Shown here one piece after another: positions 16,975-25,065 of a DNA stretch of 40,380 bases (its first letter is position 1; each line of letters begins with the position of its first letter). The DNA is taken from positions 4,025-44,404 of the forward strand of contig QIAB01000047.1 of assembly GCA_003225455.1 (NCBI GenBank). The letters are read 5' to 3'. This stretch comes from Acidobacteriota bacterium. Lineage in GTDB: Bacteria > Acidobacteriota > Terriglobia > Terriglobales > Acidobacteriaceae. The position numbers were made by a program, and so were the translations under genes. A model generated the notes under the pieces. It did not search any database. It was not told where the DNA came from and saw only the letters and a list, made by a program, of their open reading frames with translations.

Positions 16975-17003
16975 ATTATCGCATTATTGCTATATGCCGG
17001 CAA
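16975..17003 (-). promoter_or_regulatory. Candidate promoter of the toxin-antitoxin operon
   Basis: On the minus strand, TTGCCG (16998-17003) and GATAAT (16975-16980) are separated by exactly 17 bases. A start about seven bases beyond the -10 would leave a leader of only four or so bases before the GTG, so the transcript would be nearly leaderless. A different upstream start is possible. Confidence 0.45.
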
Positions 17004-17070
17004 TGAAAGCGGAAGCATGCGCATCGAGCAGGTGCTAAAGTTTACGGATTACAAGAAGAGGTAAATGCAG

Positions 17071-17135
17071 CTATCAGCCCTCAGTTTGTCGCACCAAGAT
17101 CTAAGCTGATGGCTAAGAAGAGAGCTGACAGCTAG
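17071..17135. repeat. Repeat-like AGCT-rich segment
   Basis: The segment contains gctatcagccctcag and, about 30 bases on, ctaagctgatggctaagaagagagctgacagctag, imperfect direct and inverted copies of an AGCTGATNGCT motif. A similar short stretch (gagctaaatgataagtgctag) lies at about 10339-10360. It sits between the HNH gene's end and the toxin-antitoxin promoter. Confidence 0.35.
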
Positions 17136-17740
17136 TAGAAAAGATACTTACGCCACTTATCATCCGAACGACCCATCAACCGCATGATGTGGCGACTGGT
17201 GTGGAGATTAAATGCGCGTGGTTCGCGCATCAGCTTCATATCGGCCTCTGTCGGGAATTGGTTCCCCTTTTGGCGATTACACGGATGGCAGCAGGCCACC
17301 AGGTTTTCCCACGTAGACGTGCCTCCGCGTGACCGCGGAACCACGTGGTCCAGCGTCAACTCGCTCGAAGGCAAAACTTCGCCGCAATATTGGCAAGTAT
17401 TACGGTCGCGTAGCAGGATGTTCTTGCGCGACAGTGCGCGGCTCTGGTGCGGAATTCGCCGGTATTCGAGCAGCCGGATCACCGAAGGCACACGAATCGC
17501 GAGCCGGGCGGCGTGAAGAAAATGCCCGTTCTCTTCCTCCGTCATTGCCACGCCCTTGAGTACCAGAACAATCGCCCGCCGTGCCGCGCAGACATTGATC
17601 GGCTCGTAAGACGCATTTAATACCAGCACCGGCGCATGCAGCGCGTGCCCGTTGCTCTCCTGATGCACGCCCACGAACGCGCCCACCGGCACATGCGACC
17701 TGCTCGGCCTAGCCACCGAATTGTTCCACTTCCCCGACAT
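17132..17740 (-). CDS. HNH endonuclease domain protein
   Basis: The protein has 202 residues. The C-terminal half holds a treble-clef HNH nuclease: zinc cysteines CQYC (116-119), the catalytic DH pair ([13 protein letters not shown], 131-132), the asparagine of WENLV, and the second zinc pair in ACCHPCN (151, 154). The N-terminal half ([28 protein letters not shown]) is the conserved region of stand-alone bacterial HNH proteins that are chromosomal and not tied to introns or phages; their role is unclear. The ATG at 17740 has no good ribosome-binding site, and the first 35 residues are poorly conserved in type, so the real start may be internal. It lies 41 bases downstream of comF on the same strand. 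Confidence 0.85.
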   Translation of the reverse strand: MSGKWNNSVARPSRSHVPVGAFVGVHQESNGHALHAPVLVLNASYEPINVCAARRAIVLVLKGVAMTEEENGHFLHAARLAIRVPSVIRLLEYRRIPHQSRALSRKNILLRDRNTCQYCGEVLPSSELTLDHVVPRSRGGTSTWENLVACCHPCNRQKGNQFPTEADMKLMREPRAFNLHTSRHIMRLMGRSDDKWRKYLFY

Positions 17741-17781
17741 AATGTCGCGCGGGCACTCGCCCGCCGTGTCTCTGAGTCCTA

Positions 17782-18615
17782 TTAGCCCGCGGCCGCCATC
17801 GCCTGCTTCTCTTCCTCTGGCTGCAATTTCACCACTCGCGCGTCTGCTTTCACCGTCCGCGCGACGGTTGCCACATACACCTTAGATGCTCCTGCCCGAC
17901 GCAAAATCCGCGCACATTCAGAAACCGTCGTTCCCGTCGTATATACATCATCCACAATCAGAATTTCCCGGCCCTTCACTTCACCCGGCTTCGCGACCTT
18001 AAACGCCCCGCGCATGTTCTCGCGACGCTGATGCCTTGTCAGTCCGATCTGCGATTGAGTTTCGCGGCGGCGTTCCAGGATCCCAGGCTCGAATGCAAAA
18101 CGCTGACCGCCCATCCGTTTCAAAGCATCGCGCGTAATAAGCTCCGCCTGATTGAATCCCCGCTGCCGCAGTTTGCGACGATAGAGAGGAACTGGAACCA
18201 CCAAAATATTGCCACCGCCCATCAGCGGCGCCAGATTCGAGACCGCCTCCGCAAGCATGCGACCTAGGACACCCGCGGTGGAACGAACCTGCTCGTACTT
18301 CAGTAAATGGATTAGCTCGCGCAGCCTGCCGTCATAACTCCCGTAAGCCACAGCTTTCGCGAATGGCGGCTCCGCCCTACGGCAGGATCCGCACCGCTCA
18401 CCCGCAGCCAATGCCAATGGGCTTACCAGTCGCTCGCCACAGACCGGGCACACGCTATCCCCGATGGGACGCATCTGCGCCACGCAGTCATCGCATACCG
18501 GCAAGCGCGAAATCTTAACCAGAGGTGCGCCGCAAAGACGGCAATCGGAAGGGAACAGGGTGGCAAAAACGCAGTCGGCGACGCCGCTCGCCGAGGAGAC
18601 TAACGAGGACGCCAG
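17782..18615 (-). CDS. comF: ComF-family phosphoribosyltransferase-like protein
   Basis: ComF-family proteins join a zinc-ribbon N-terminus to a phosphoribosyltransferase fold and are linked to DNA uptake and repair. Visible features are the cysteine pairs CRLC, CDDC, CPVC and CGSC, the hydrophobic [20 protein letters not shown] motif, and the PRPP-binding loop [13 protein letters not shown]. The family N-terminus ([22 protein letters not shown]) is present in frame upstream of the first TTG at 18504, so a start there would cut off the first zinc pair. The frame stays open back to a TGA at 18732 with no ATG, GTG or TTG. A CTG at 18615 is used here as a provisional start (277 residues). A rare start codon or a one-base error near 18684 are both possible. 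Confidence 0.85.
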   Translation of the reverse strand: MASSLVSSASGVADCVFATLFPSDCRLCGAPLVKISRLPVCDDCVAQMRPIGDSVCPVCGERLVSPLALAAGERCGSCRRAEPPFAKAVAYGSYDGRLRELIHLLKYEQVRSTAGVLGRMLAEAVSNLAPLMGGGNILVVPVPLYRRKLRQRGFNQAELITRDALKRMGGQRFAFEPGILERRRETQSQIGLTRHQRRENMRGAFKVAKPGEVKGREILIVDDVYTTGTTVSECARILRRAGASKVYVATVARTVKADARVVKLQPEEEKQAMAAAG

Positions 18616-18775
18616 CCACTGCCACGCGACGAGCTTGGTCCCAGAAGCCCGGATTTGGTCTCCGTTACTGCTGAAGACAACCCTCCCTCGTCCAGCCGCC
18701 GCATGGGGCTCCAGGCGGACGAATCTGCTTCAGTATAGCGGCCCCGGTAAGTACAAAGCAACGCGCCGGGTTGCC

Positions 18776-18985
18776 TCAGGCGGCCAGGCGCGGCGCTACC
18801 TCCGGGCTATGACGCTCGCGCACCTGCACGAATACCGACCGGTAATACCGCCGGAAGCAGTCCGCGCAACGCACCGGACGCAGAAGCAGTAGCGGCAACA
18901 CATATTTTTCGCTAAAGGTGCGCGGATGCGAACGGTAACCATCGAAGCTGCCGCAATCCCGACATTGAAATACCTTGGACAGCAT
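18776..18985 (-). CDS. Small zinc-ribbon protein of unknown function
   Basis: The protein has 69 residues from the ATG at 18985, with GAGGT roughly ten bases upstream. Two cysteine pairs, CRDC near the start and CADC in the middle, would bind one zinc. Between them is a short basic segment (GYRSHPRTFSEKYV) and a hydrophobic LPLLLLRP. The ending is basic and alanine rich. An overlapping frame on the same strand (18796-19098) is cysteine rich by chance and is rejected. The gene lies upstream of comF on the same strand. Confidence 0.55.
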   Translation of the reverse strand: MLSKVFQCRDCGSFDGYRSHPRTFSEKYVLPLLLLRPVRCADCFRRYYRSVFVQVRERHSPEVAPRLAA

Positions 18986-19187
18986 GATCGTTGAGACCTC
19001 AGACCAGGCCAGAAGGAGACTAACACCAATATCATAACAAAACCAGAACAGCGGGAGGAAAAATAACAACCTGAATACAAGCCCAATCCGAAAGGCATGC
19101 TCGACTTGTAATCCGCCCCGTGCGCATGCTAACGTGCGCCGTCTTGCGTTTAATGAAGAAAACTAATCATTTGCGAGGATCCCATTC

Positions 19188-21242
19188 ATGACTATCCCCA
19201 CCTCGGCGCCTGGCGAAGTCCAAAAACGCTACCGCCCGTATGTGCCCGAGAGCATGGAGATGCCGGAATTCACCTTACGGGCCGTGTTGTTGGGACTGGT
19301 CATGACTGTGGTCCTCGGCGCTGCTAACGCCTATCTCGGTCTCCGCGCGGGCATTACCATCGCAGCCACGTATCCGGCTGCGGTCATCGGGATGGCGGTG
19401 CTTCGGGTGTGGAAAGGATCGGTGCTCGAGGAGAATATCGCTCGTACTTCAGGCACCATCGGCGAGGGCATTGCTGCCGGCGCCATTTTCACAATTCCCG
19501 CCTTCCTGATTGCCAAAGCCTGGCCTTCTTTCCGCCCCGCTGATGCCTACTGGAAAACCACCGCGCTGATCATGGTCGGTAGTGTCCTCGGAGTGCTTTT
19601 CATTTCTCTGGTGCGACGCGTGATGGTGGAAGATCCGGAACTACCCTTCCCTGAGTCCGTAGCGGCATCGGAAATTCACAAGGCCGGGCAGCGCGGCGCG
19701 CAAGCGGCAAAGTATCTCTTTTGGAACATTGGCGTCGGCGGAGTCGTTTACATGCTCGGGCGCTTCGGACTGTTCGCCTCTGATCAAGACCTGCACTTCT
19801 CAGTTGGCAGTCTTGGCCGCAGCCAGGTTCGGCTTGGAGCGGCCGGGAGCACAAATGTCGTAGCGGCAGGCGGCACCAGCATGGTTGCTGCGCCGAGCGT
19901 GAGCCCAGCGTACTTGGGTGTGGGTTACATCATCGGGCTTCGGCTTGCATCCATTCAGTTTGCTGGCGGCGTGCTGGCCTGGGGGTTAATGGTCCCGCTC
20001 ATGATCTTTTTTCTCGGCCCGCAGCTCAAAGAATTTCTTCCCGCTGACACTCCTGACAATTGGGCCGCCATCGCCGCCGCCGTTTGGAGATTCATTGTGC
20101 GTCCCATAGCCGTCGGCGGCATGCTGGTAGGAGCGGCCTACACCCTGTACAAAATGCGAGCCAGCCTCACCCAAGGTCTCGGTAAAGCTTTCAGTGAATT
20201 GCGCCAGAGCGCCGCGGATCAGAGAGAGCAGGTGCGTACTGAACGTTACATGAGCTCGAAAACTGTACTTGGCTTGATTGCCTTAATGTTCGTGCTCATG
20301 TGCTTCCTTTACATTCATATCTCCGGGTTGAAGCTGCCTGCAATTTTAGCGGCGGTCGTGATGCTCGTCGTCGGTTTCTTCTTTGCTACGGTTTCAGGCA
20401 GCCTCTGCGGTTTCATTGGCTCCTCGAACAATCCGGTTTCTGGCTTGACCTTGTCGACGCTGCTCATCGCAGCGCTTCTCATGGTTTTCCTGGGTGTTTC
20501 CGGTACGTCGGGGGTGGCGACGGTGTTAGGCGTGGCAGCGGTCGTTTGCGTTTCATCCTCCGTCGCCGGCGAGCTGCTGCAGGACTTCAAAGTGGGCTAC
20601 ATCCTCGGAGGTACGCCTCGCCGGATTCAGCTTGCAGAATTGATCGCCGTCGTCGTCGCCAGCCTTGTAATGTACTGGCCTCTGATGTTGCTGCATGAAG
20701 CCAACATCAAAGCCGGTGGAATCGGATTCGGCGACCGTCAGCTTTCCGCGCCACAGGCCGGATTAATGGCAACCCTGGCCATGGGAATTGTTGGCGGTGA
20801 CATGCCGTGGCCTTTGGTGGTGGTCGGCATCTTCTTTGGTATCGCAATGATCATGATGCAGGTGCGCAGCCCCATGCTGGTTGCGGTAGGCATGTATTTG
20901 CCGTTTGAAACAACATTTGCCATTTTTCTCGGCGGGGTCTTCCGCTCCCTCGGCGACTGGCTGGCAAAGCGGCGTGGATTTAACGACGCACAGATGGCGC
21001 GTGTCGACAACGCCGGAGTGCTCACTGCCTCCGGTCTAATCGCCGGCGAAGCCGTGCTCGGGCTGGTGTGGGCCGGCTTGCAGTTCGCGCCCAAGTGGGC
21101 CCGACCGCAGATTTTCAGTGAGCCGTCTTATCTTCTGGGGGGAATGATCGTGATGTTCTTCCTCGCAGTTCTGATGATCGGATTGCCGCTCACGGCCGCA
21201 GGCGATCCTAGCGAACCAGCCCCGCCCACTGCGATTATGTGA
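19188..21242 (+). CDS. OPT-family oligopeptide transporter
   Basis: The protein has 684 residues and is almost entirely hydrophobic, with about 15-16 predicted membrane helices, as expected for OPT proteins, which import small peptides or metal chelates with protons. The N-terminal PYVPESMEMPEFTLRAVLLG and following GAANAYLGLRAG, and the mid-protein SSNNPVSGLTLSTLL, are family signatures. A soluble loop (LSELRQSAADQREQVRTER, about residue 340) separates the two halves. The start is the ATG at 19188, with GAGGAT about nine bases upstream. It heads a run of five same-strand genes reaching 25002. Substrate cannot be told from sequence. Confidence 0.93.
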   Translation: MTIPTSAPGEVQKRYRPYVPESMEMPEFTLRAVLLGLVMTVVLGAANAYLGLRAGITIAATYPAAVIGMAVLRVWKGSVLEENIARTSGTIGEGIAAGAIFTIPAFLIAKAWPSFRPADAYWKTTALIMVGSVLGVLFISLVRRVMVEDPELPFPESVAASEIHKAGQRGAQAAKYLFWNIGVGGVVYMLGRFGLFASDQDLHFSVGSLGRSQVRLGAAGSTNVVAAGGTSMVAAPSVSPAYLGVGYIIGLRLASIQFAGGVLAWGLMVPLMIFFLGPQLKEFLPADTPDNWAAIAAAVWRFIVRPIAVGGMLVGAAYTLYKMRASLTQGLGKAFSELRQSAADQREQVRTERYMSSKTVLGLIALMFVLMCFLYIHISGLKLPAILAAVVMLVVGFFFATVSGSLCGFIGSSNNPVSGLTLSTLLIAALLMVFLGVSGTSGVATVLGVAAVVCVSSSVAGELLQDFKVGYILGGTPRRIQLAELIAVVVASLVMYWPLMLLHEANIKAGGIGFGDRQLSAPQAGLMATLAMGIVGGDMPWPLVVVGIFFGIAMIMMQVRSPMLVAVGMYLPFETTFAIFLGGVFRSLGDWLAKRRGFNDAQMARVDNAGVLTASGLIAGEAVLGLVWAGLQFAPKWARPQIFSEPSYLLGGMIVMFFLAVLMIGLPLTAAGDPSEPAPPTAIM

Positions 21243-21338
21243 CATGACACACGCGTGGCTCGGGGCGCCTTCGCCCGTGTGAAGCTTTGTTGTTGGCATT
21301 CCTTCGTATACTTTCGTGCCCTTTGTGGTTAATGCCGT

Positions 21339-22043
21339 ATGTCCGTTGGCGAAAATGTTGCTCGTGTTCGCGATCGCATCGCATCCGCCGCTCGCCGCGC
21401 CGGTCGTAATCCAGGAGAAATCGCACTCATGGCGGTGACTAAAACGCATCCTCCAGAGCGCATTCGAGAGGCGCACGCTGCCGGACTGCGCCTGTTTGGC
21501 GAAAATCGCGTGCAAGAGTTCGCTAACAAGGCCGACGCGCTGCGCGATCTAGAAGACGCCGAATGGCACATGATTGGCCATTTGCAATCGAACAAAGCCG
21601 CAAACGCCGCCGAGTTGTTCGCCGCAATTGACTCGGTCGATTCCTTGAAACTCGCTGAAAAGTTGAATTCCTCGGCGCTGAAGCTTTCAAAAAAATTGAC
21701 GGCTCTGATCGAGATCAACGTAGGAGGCGAAGCTGCCAAGAGCGGCCTGTCTCCCGGCTCGCGCGAACTGGAGACAATTTTGGAAGCAGCTCCTCGTCTG
21801 ACTAATCTCGAGTTTCGCGGCCTGATGACTATACCGCCCTTCACAGAAAATCCCGAAGACGCACGCCCCTACTTTCGGCAGCTTCGTTCGCTGCGCGATG
21901 CGCTTGCTGCGCGAAAATTGCCGGCGATCAGCACGGATGCGCTTTCCATGGGCATGTCGCACGATTTCGAAATTGCAATTGAAGAAGGCTCGACCTGCGT
22001 TCGCGTGGGCACGGCAATCTTCGGGGAAAGACTAACCACATAA
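21339..22043 (+). CDS. YggS/PLPBP-family pyridoxal-phosphate homeostasis protein
   Basis: The protein has 234 residues with an alanine-racemase-like N-terminal fold that binds PLP but has no known catalytic activity; members buffer PLP and influence amino-acid metabolism. The PLP lysine is K35 in [11 protein letters not shown]. Other family markers are [43 protein letters not shown] and [28 protein letters not shown] (cited in part). The start is the ATG at 21339. The stop codon lies at the very edge of an inverted repeat that separates it from the YggU-like gene, a common neighbour of yggS. Confidence 0.95.
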   Translation: MSVGENVARVRDRIASAARRAGRNPGEIALMAVTKTHPPERIREAHAAGLRLFGENRVQEFANKADALRDLEDAEWHMIGHLQSNKAANAAELFAAIDSVDSLKLAEKLNSSALKLSKKLTALIEINVGGEAAKSGLSPGSRELETILEAAPRLTNLEFRGLMTIPPFTENPEDARPYFRQLRSLRDALAARKLPAISTDALSMGMSHDFEIAIEEGSTCVRVGTAIFGERLTT

Positions 22044-22126
22044 CCACAGAGGACGCAGAGGAGCACAGACTATTTGTAAAGCATTCATGGTTGTATTCCT
22101 CTGCGAACCTCTGTGCCTTCTGTGGT
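22041..22126. repeat. Inverted repeat between yggS-like and yggU-like genes
   Basis: The left arm (22043-22068, accacagaggacgcagagg...) and right arm (22099-22126, ...cctctgtgccttctgtggt) are imperfect inverted copies that would form a long hairpin in RNA. The sequence style (cctctgtg-ccttctgtggt) is that of short dispersed repeats common in some bacterial genomes. The left arm begins at the stop codon of the first gene and the right arm ends 12 bases before the next start. Confidence 0.75.
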
Positions 22127-22138
22127 GATGACTTTTTG

Positions 22139-22426
22139 ATGGTCACTATCCACGACACTCCGTCAGGTGCTACCTTCGCCGTCAAAATCCATCCTCGCGC
22201 CAAGAAGAACGCCATCACCGGCGAACTCGGCGACGCGCTCAAGCTGTCGCTTACCACCCCTCCAATCGAAGGCCGCGCCAACCAAGCCTGCATAGAATTC
22301 ATCGCAAATCTTTTGAAGGTGCAGTGTTCCTCCGTTAGTATTGCGTCCGGCCAGAACAGCCGCAGGAAAGTAATTCGGATCATTGGACTTTCCGCCGACG
22401 AAACGAGACGGCGATTAGGAATCTAA
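22139..22426 (+). CDS. YggU/DUF167-family protein
   Basis: The protein has 95 residues from the ATG at 22139. The frame is open upstream to 22091, but those codons come from the inverted repeat, so the later ATG is chosen. The pattern FAVKIHPRAKKNAITGEL, LKLSLTTPPIEGRANQACIEFIANLL and SGQNSRRKVIRI is typical for DUF167, a small alpha/beta fold of unknown function usually found near yggS and other housekeeping genes. It lies 25 bases upstream of the MFS gene. Confidence 0.9.
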   Translation: MVTIHDTPSGATFAVKIHPRAKKNAITGELGDALKLSLTTPPIEGRANQACIEFIANLLKVQCSSVSIASGQNSRRKVIRIIGLSADETRRRLGI

Positions 22427-22451
22427 ACGCGACGATCCATTTACCGCTCAG

Positions 22452-23732
22452 GTGCCACATTTGACCATCTCCGATCGTTTGCACGAGATTCGCACCGGGT
22501 TCGAACGCCCCTTCTGGGTCGCGAATATCAGTGAGCTCTTCGAGCGGCTTTCCTACTACGCCGCCTTCGCCTCGCTGGCGCGCTATCTTCATGAGACCTT
22601 GAACTTCGGGGTCGAGCGGGCCAGCAGCTTGACCGGGCTCTTTGGAGGATTAGTATGGTTCTTGGCGGCATTCGGCGGAACCCTCGCTGATCGGCTCGGC
22701 TTTCGCCGCTCCCTCTCCCTGGCATACTTCATTCTCAGTTGTTCTTATTTCTTGCTTGGATCATTAGGCGCACCCTGGCTCGCTCCTGTGCGCAACGCCA
22801 TGCCGCTGGTCGTGCTGGTGACGATTGTATTGATGCTCCCCGCGCTCGGCATCGCGCTGGTGAAGCCATGCGTCGTCGGGACCACGGCGCGGGCGTCCAA
22901 GGAAAGTGTTCGCTCAATCGGTTACTCAATCTATTACACCCTGGTGAACGTGGGCAGTGCTGCTGGGCCTTATGTCGCTTCCTGGGTTCATCAGCACATC
23001 CGCGTGGAGAATGTATTTCGCGTGGCAGCGCTCAGCGTGTTCGCCATGTTCTTCGCTGTTCTGCTGCTCTTCAAAGAGCCACGCCGCTCAGATGAAACAC
23101 AAACTGTGAGCCTTGGCCAGGCAGCAAAGAATTTCGCAACCGTCATCTCCAATCCGCGGTTTATGATTTTCCTTTTAATCTTCTCGGGATACTGGATTGT
23201 TTTCTGGCAGGAATTCATCATCCTGCCACTCTACATTCATAACTACATTGACCCGAAAGCCGACACTGAACTGATTCTCGTAGCCGATCCGCTGACCGTA
23301 ATCGCCCTGCAGATGGCGGTGAGCTTTCTTACTAAGCGCATGCCGGCGTTCCGCGCAATTACGCTGGGAACACTGATTTCCGCGTTGGCATGGATCATTC
23401 TGGCTATCCATCCCACAGTTTTCGTGGCGGTGGTTACACTTATCGCGGTCGCTCTCGGCGAGATCACGCAATCTCCGCGCTACTACGAATACATTTCGCG
23501 TCTCGCGCCTTCGGGTCAGCAAGGCACGTATATGGGCTTCGCGTTTCTCCCCATCGGAATCGGCTCACTCATCGGGGGCTGGTTTGGCGGGGTGCTTATC
23601 CATCATTTTGGCGAGGTCACTCACCAGCCTGGCCGCATCTGGTGGGCCGTTACTGCTGTGGGCGTAGCTACGGCGGCGCTTCTGTGGATTTACGATCGAG
23701 TGGTGACATCAAGAAGCAATGCTCAAGTGTAG
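22452..23732 (+). CDS. POT-like MFS transporter
   Basis: The protein has 426 residues, about 12 predicted membrane helices. It begins with WVANISELFERLSYYAAFASL, which matches the N-terminal E-x-x-E-R-x-S/F-Y-Y pattern of proton-dependent oligopeptide transporters (POT/PTR), and includes the MFS loop GGTLADRLGFRRS. Length is at the short end for POT. The substrate may be di- or tripeptides, which would fit the OPT transporter upstream, but other solutes are possible. The start is a GTG at 22452 with weak ribosome-binding sequence. The stop is 43 bases before the aminotransferase gene. Confidence 0.85.
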   Translation: MPHLTISDRLHEIRTGFERPFWVANISELFERLSYYAAFASLARYLHETLNFGVERASSLTGLFGGLVWFLAAFGGTLADRLGFRRSLSLAYFILSCSYFLLGSLGAPWLAPVRNAMPLVVLVTIVLMLPALGIALVKPCVVGTTARASKESVRSIGYSIYYTLVNVGSAAGPYVASWVHQHIRVENVFRVAALSVFAMFFAVLLLFKEPRRSDETQTVSLGQAAKNFATVISNPRFMIFLLIFSGYWIVFWQEFIILPLYIHNYIDPKADTELILVADPLTVIALQMAVSFLTKRMPAFRAITLGTLISALAWIILAIHPTVFVAVVTLIAVALGEITQSPRYYEYISRLAPSGQQGTYMGFAFLPIGIGSLIGGWFGGVLIHHFGEVTHQPGRIWWAVTAVGVATAALLWIYDRVVTSRSNAQV

Positions 23733-23775
23733 GCCGCCTTATTTTCGGATTTGACTTTCGTTCCAAGAGAAAATC

Positions 23776-25002
23776 ATGTCCCAGCTTGCCCTGCTCGGCG
23801 GAACTAAAATGAAGCGTAAGCCTTTCCCCTCCTGGCCGCAGTACGACGAAACTGAACGCCGCGCTCTAAACGAAGTACTGGAAAGCCGTCTCTGGTGGCG
23901 GACTGAAGGAACGAAGACCTTGGAGTTCGAGCGCGCCTTCGCCCGCTATCACGGCGCGAAACATGGCATCGCGGTGACCAACGGCACGGCGGCCATCGAA
24001 GTAGTCATGGCAGCTCTAAACATCGGCGCTGGTGACGAGGTCATCGTCCCCGACTCAACTTTCGTCGCCACGGCCAGCGCGGTGCTATTTGCAGGCGCCA
24101 TGCCAGTCATGGTGGATGTCCTGCCTGAGACCGATTGTATTGATCCTGCTTTGGCAGAAGCAGCAATTACGCCGCGCACGAAGGCCATTATCGCGGTTCA
24201 TTTGGGCGGCCATCCTGCCGACCTTGACCGCTTATCTGAGCTTTCAGCACGCCGTGCTATTCCATTGATCGAAGACTGCGCTCACGCGCTCAGCAGCGAG
24301 TGGCGCGGAAGGCGTGTGGGGACATTTGGTATTGCCGGCACGTTCAGCTTCCAGGCCAGCAAGCTGATGACCGCCGGCGAGGGAGGGGCAATAATCATTA
24401 ACGATGATGAGTTAGAGCGCCTGGCCCGCTCTGTACATGATTGCGGACGCATGCCCGGCCAGTGGTTCTACAGCCACTACATTTACGGATCGAATTACCG
24501 CCTGAGCGAATGGCAAGGAGCCGTGCTCAATGCCCAGCTTGGACGCCTGGATGAGCAGACGGCACGGCGGCATCGTAATGCTCTGTTGCTGGATAAGCTG
24601 TTGGCGGAAATCGATGGCGTCACGCCGCAGAAGCTCGATCCGCGGTGCACCCGCAACGGACATTACGCCTACATCTTTCACTTTGAGCCGAAGGTGTTCG
24701 CCGGCGTGCCCGCAGAAAAATTAATGAAGGCCCTGGAGGCTGAAGGCATTCCCTGCGAACCTGGATATCCGCCCGTTCACTCGCTCGATTTATTTACTAG
24801 CGGCGCATACCGCCAAAGGCTGGCAGGTGAGCAGCGAACGCGAGAGCACTCATTCTTGAAGCAGTCGTACCCCAACGCTCAACGCGCATTTTCCGAGGCG
24901 ATCTGGATTCCGCAACCGGCGCTGCTCGGCGATGAAGAGGATATGGGTGAGATCGCAGCAGCGGTAAGAAAGCTGCAGGGGAACGCGAAAGAACTGGCCT
25001 AA
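23776..25002 (+). CDS. DegT/DnrJ/EryC1/StrS-family aminotransferase
   Basis: The protein has 408 residues. It follows the sugar aminotransferase (DegT) fold: VTNGTAAIEVVMAALNIGAGDEVIVP for cofactor phosphate and sheet formation (cited as markers), IEDCAHALSSEWRG near 165, and the PLP lysine K196 in TFSFQASKLMTAGEGGA. Family members aminate keto-sugar nucleotides for antibiotics or surface glycans, or act as dehydratases. No other sugar-nucleotide gene is nearby, so the substrate is unknown. The start is the ATG at 23776. It closes the run of same-strand genes that begins with the OPT transporter. Confidence 0.92.
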   Translation: MSQLALLGGTKMKRKPFPSWPQYDETERRALNEVLESRLWWRTEGTKTLEFERAFARYHGAKHGIAVTNGTAAIEVVMAALNIGAGDEVIVPDSTFVATASAVLFAGAMPVMVDVLPETDCIDPALAEAAITPRTKAIIAVHLGGHPADLDRLSELSARRAIPLIEDCAHALSSEWRGRRVGTFGIAGTFSFQASKLMTAGEGGAIIINDDELERLARSVHDCGRMPGQWFYSHYIYGSNYRLSEWQGAVLNAQLGRLDEQTARRHRNALLLDKLLAEIDGVTPQKLDPRCTRNGHYAYIFHFEPKVFAGVPAEKLMKALEAEGIPCEPGYPPVHSLDLFTSGAYRQRLAGEQRTREHSFLKQSYPNAQRAFSEAIWIPQPALLGDEEDMGEIAAAVRKLQGNAKELA

Positions 25003-25011
25003 CCCTCAAAT

Positions 25012-25042
25012 AAAAATCCTGGTCTCAATCGAGAGACCAGGA
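25012..25042 (-). terminator. Terminator downstream of the Ton-dependent receptor gene
   Basis: A perfect 10-bp stem (25017-25026 with 25033-25042, arms tcctggtctc and gagaccagga) and a six-base loop is followed on the minus strand by five T residues. It lies 24 bases beyond the stop codon at 25066 and between two convergent genes. On the plus strand no T run follows. Confidence 0.85.
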
Positions 25043-25065
25043 CTAAAGATCAACGATGCGATGCG

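Noticed and set aside
18796-19098. Cysteine-rich frame on the minus strand
   Set aside because: It overlaps the better zinc-ribbon frame; its cysteines have no regular pairing and arise from the other frame's codons.
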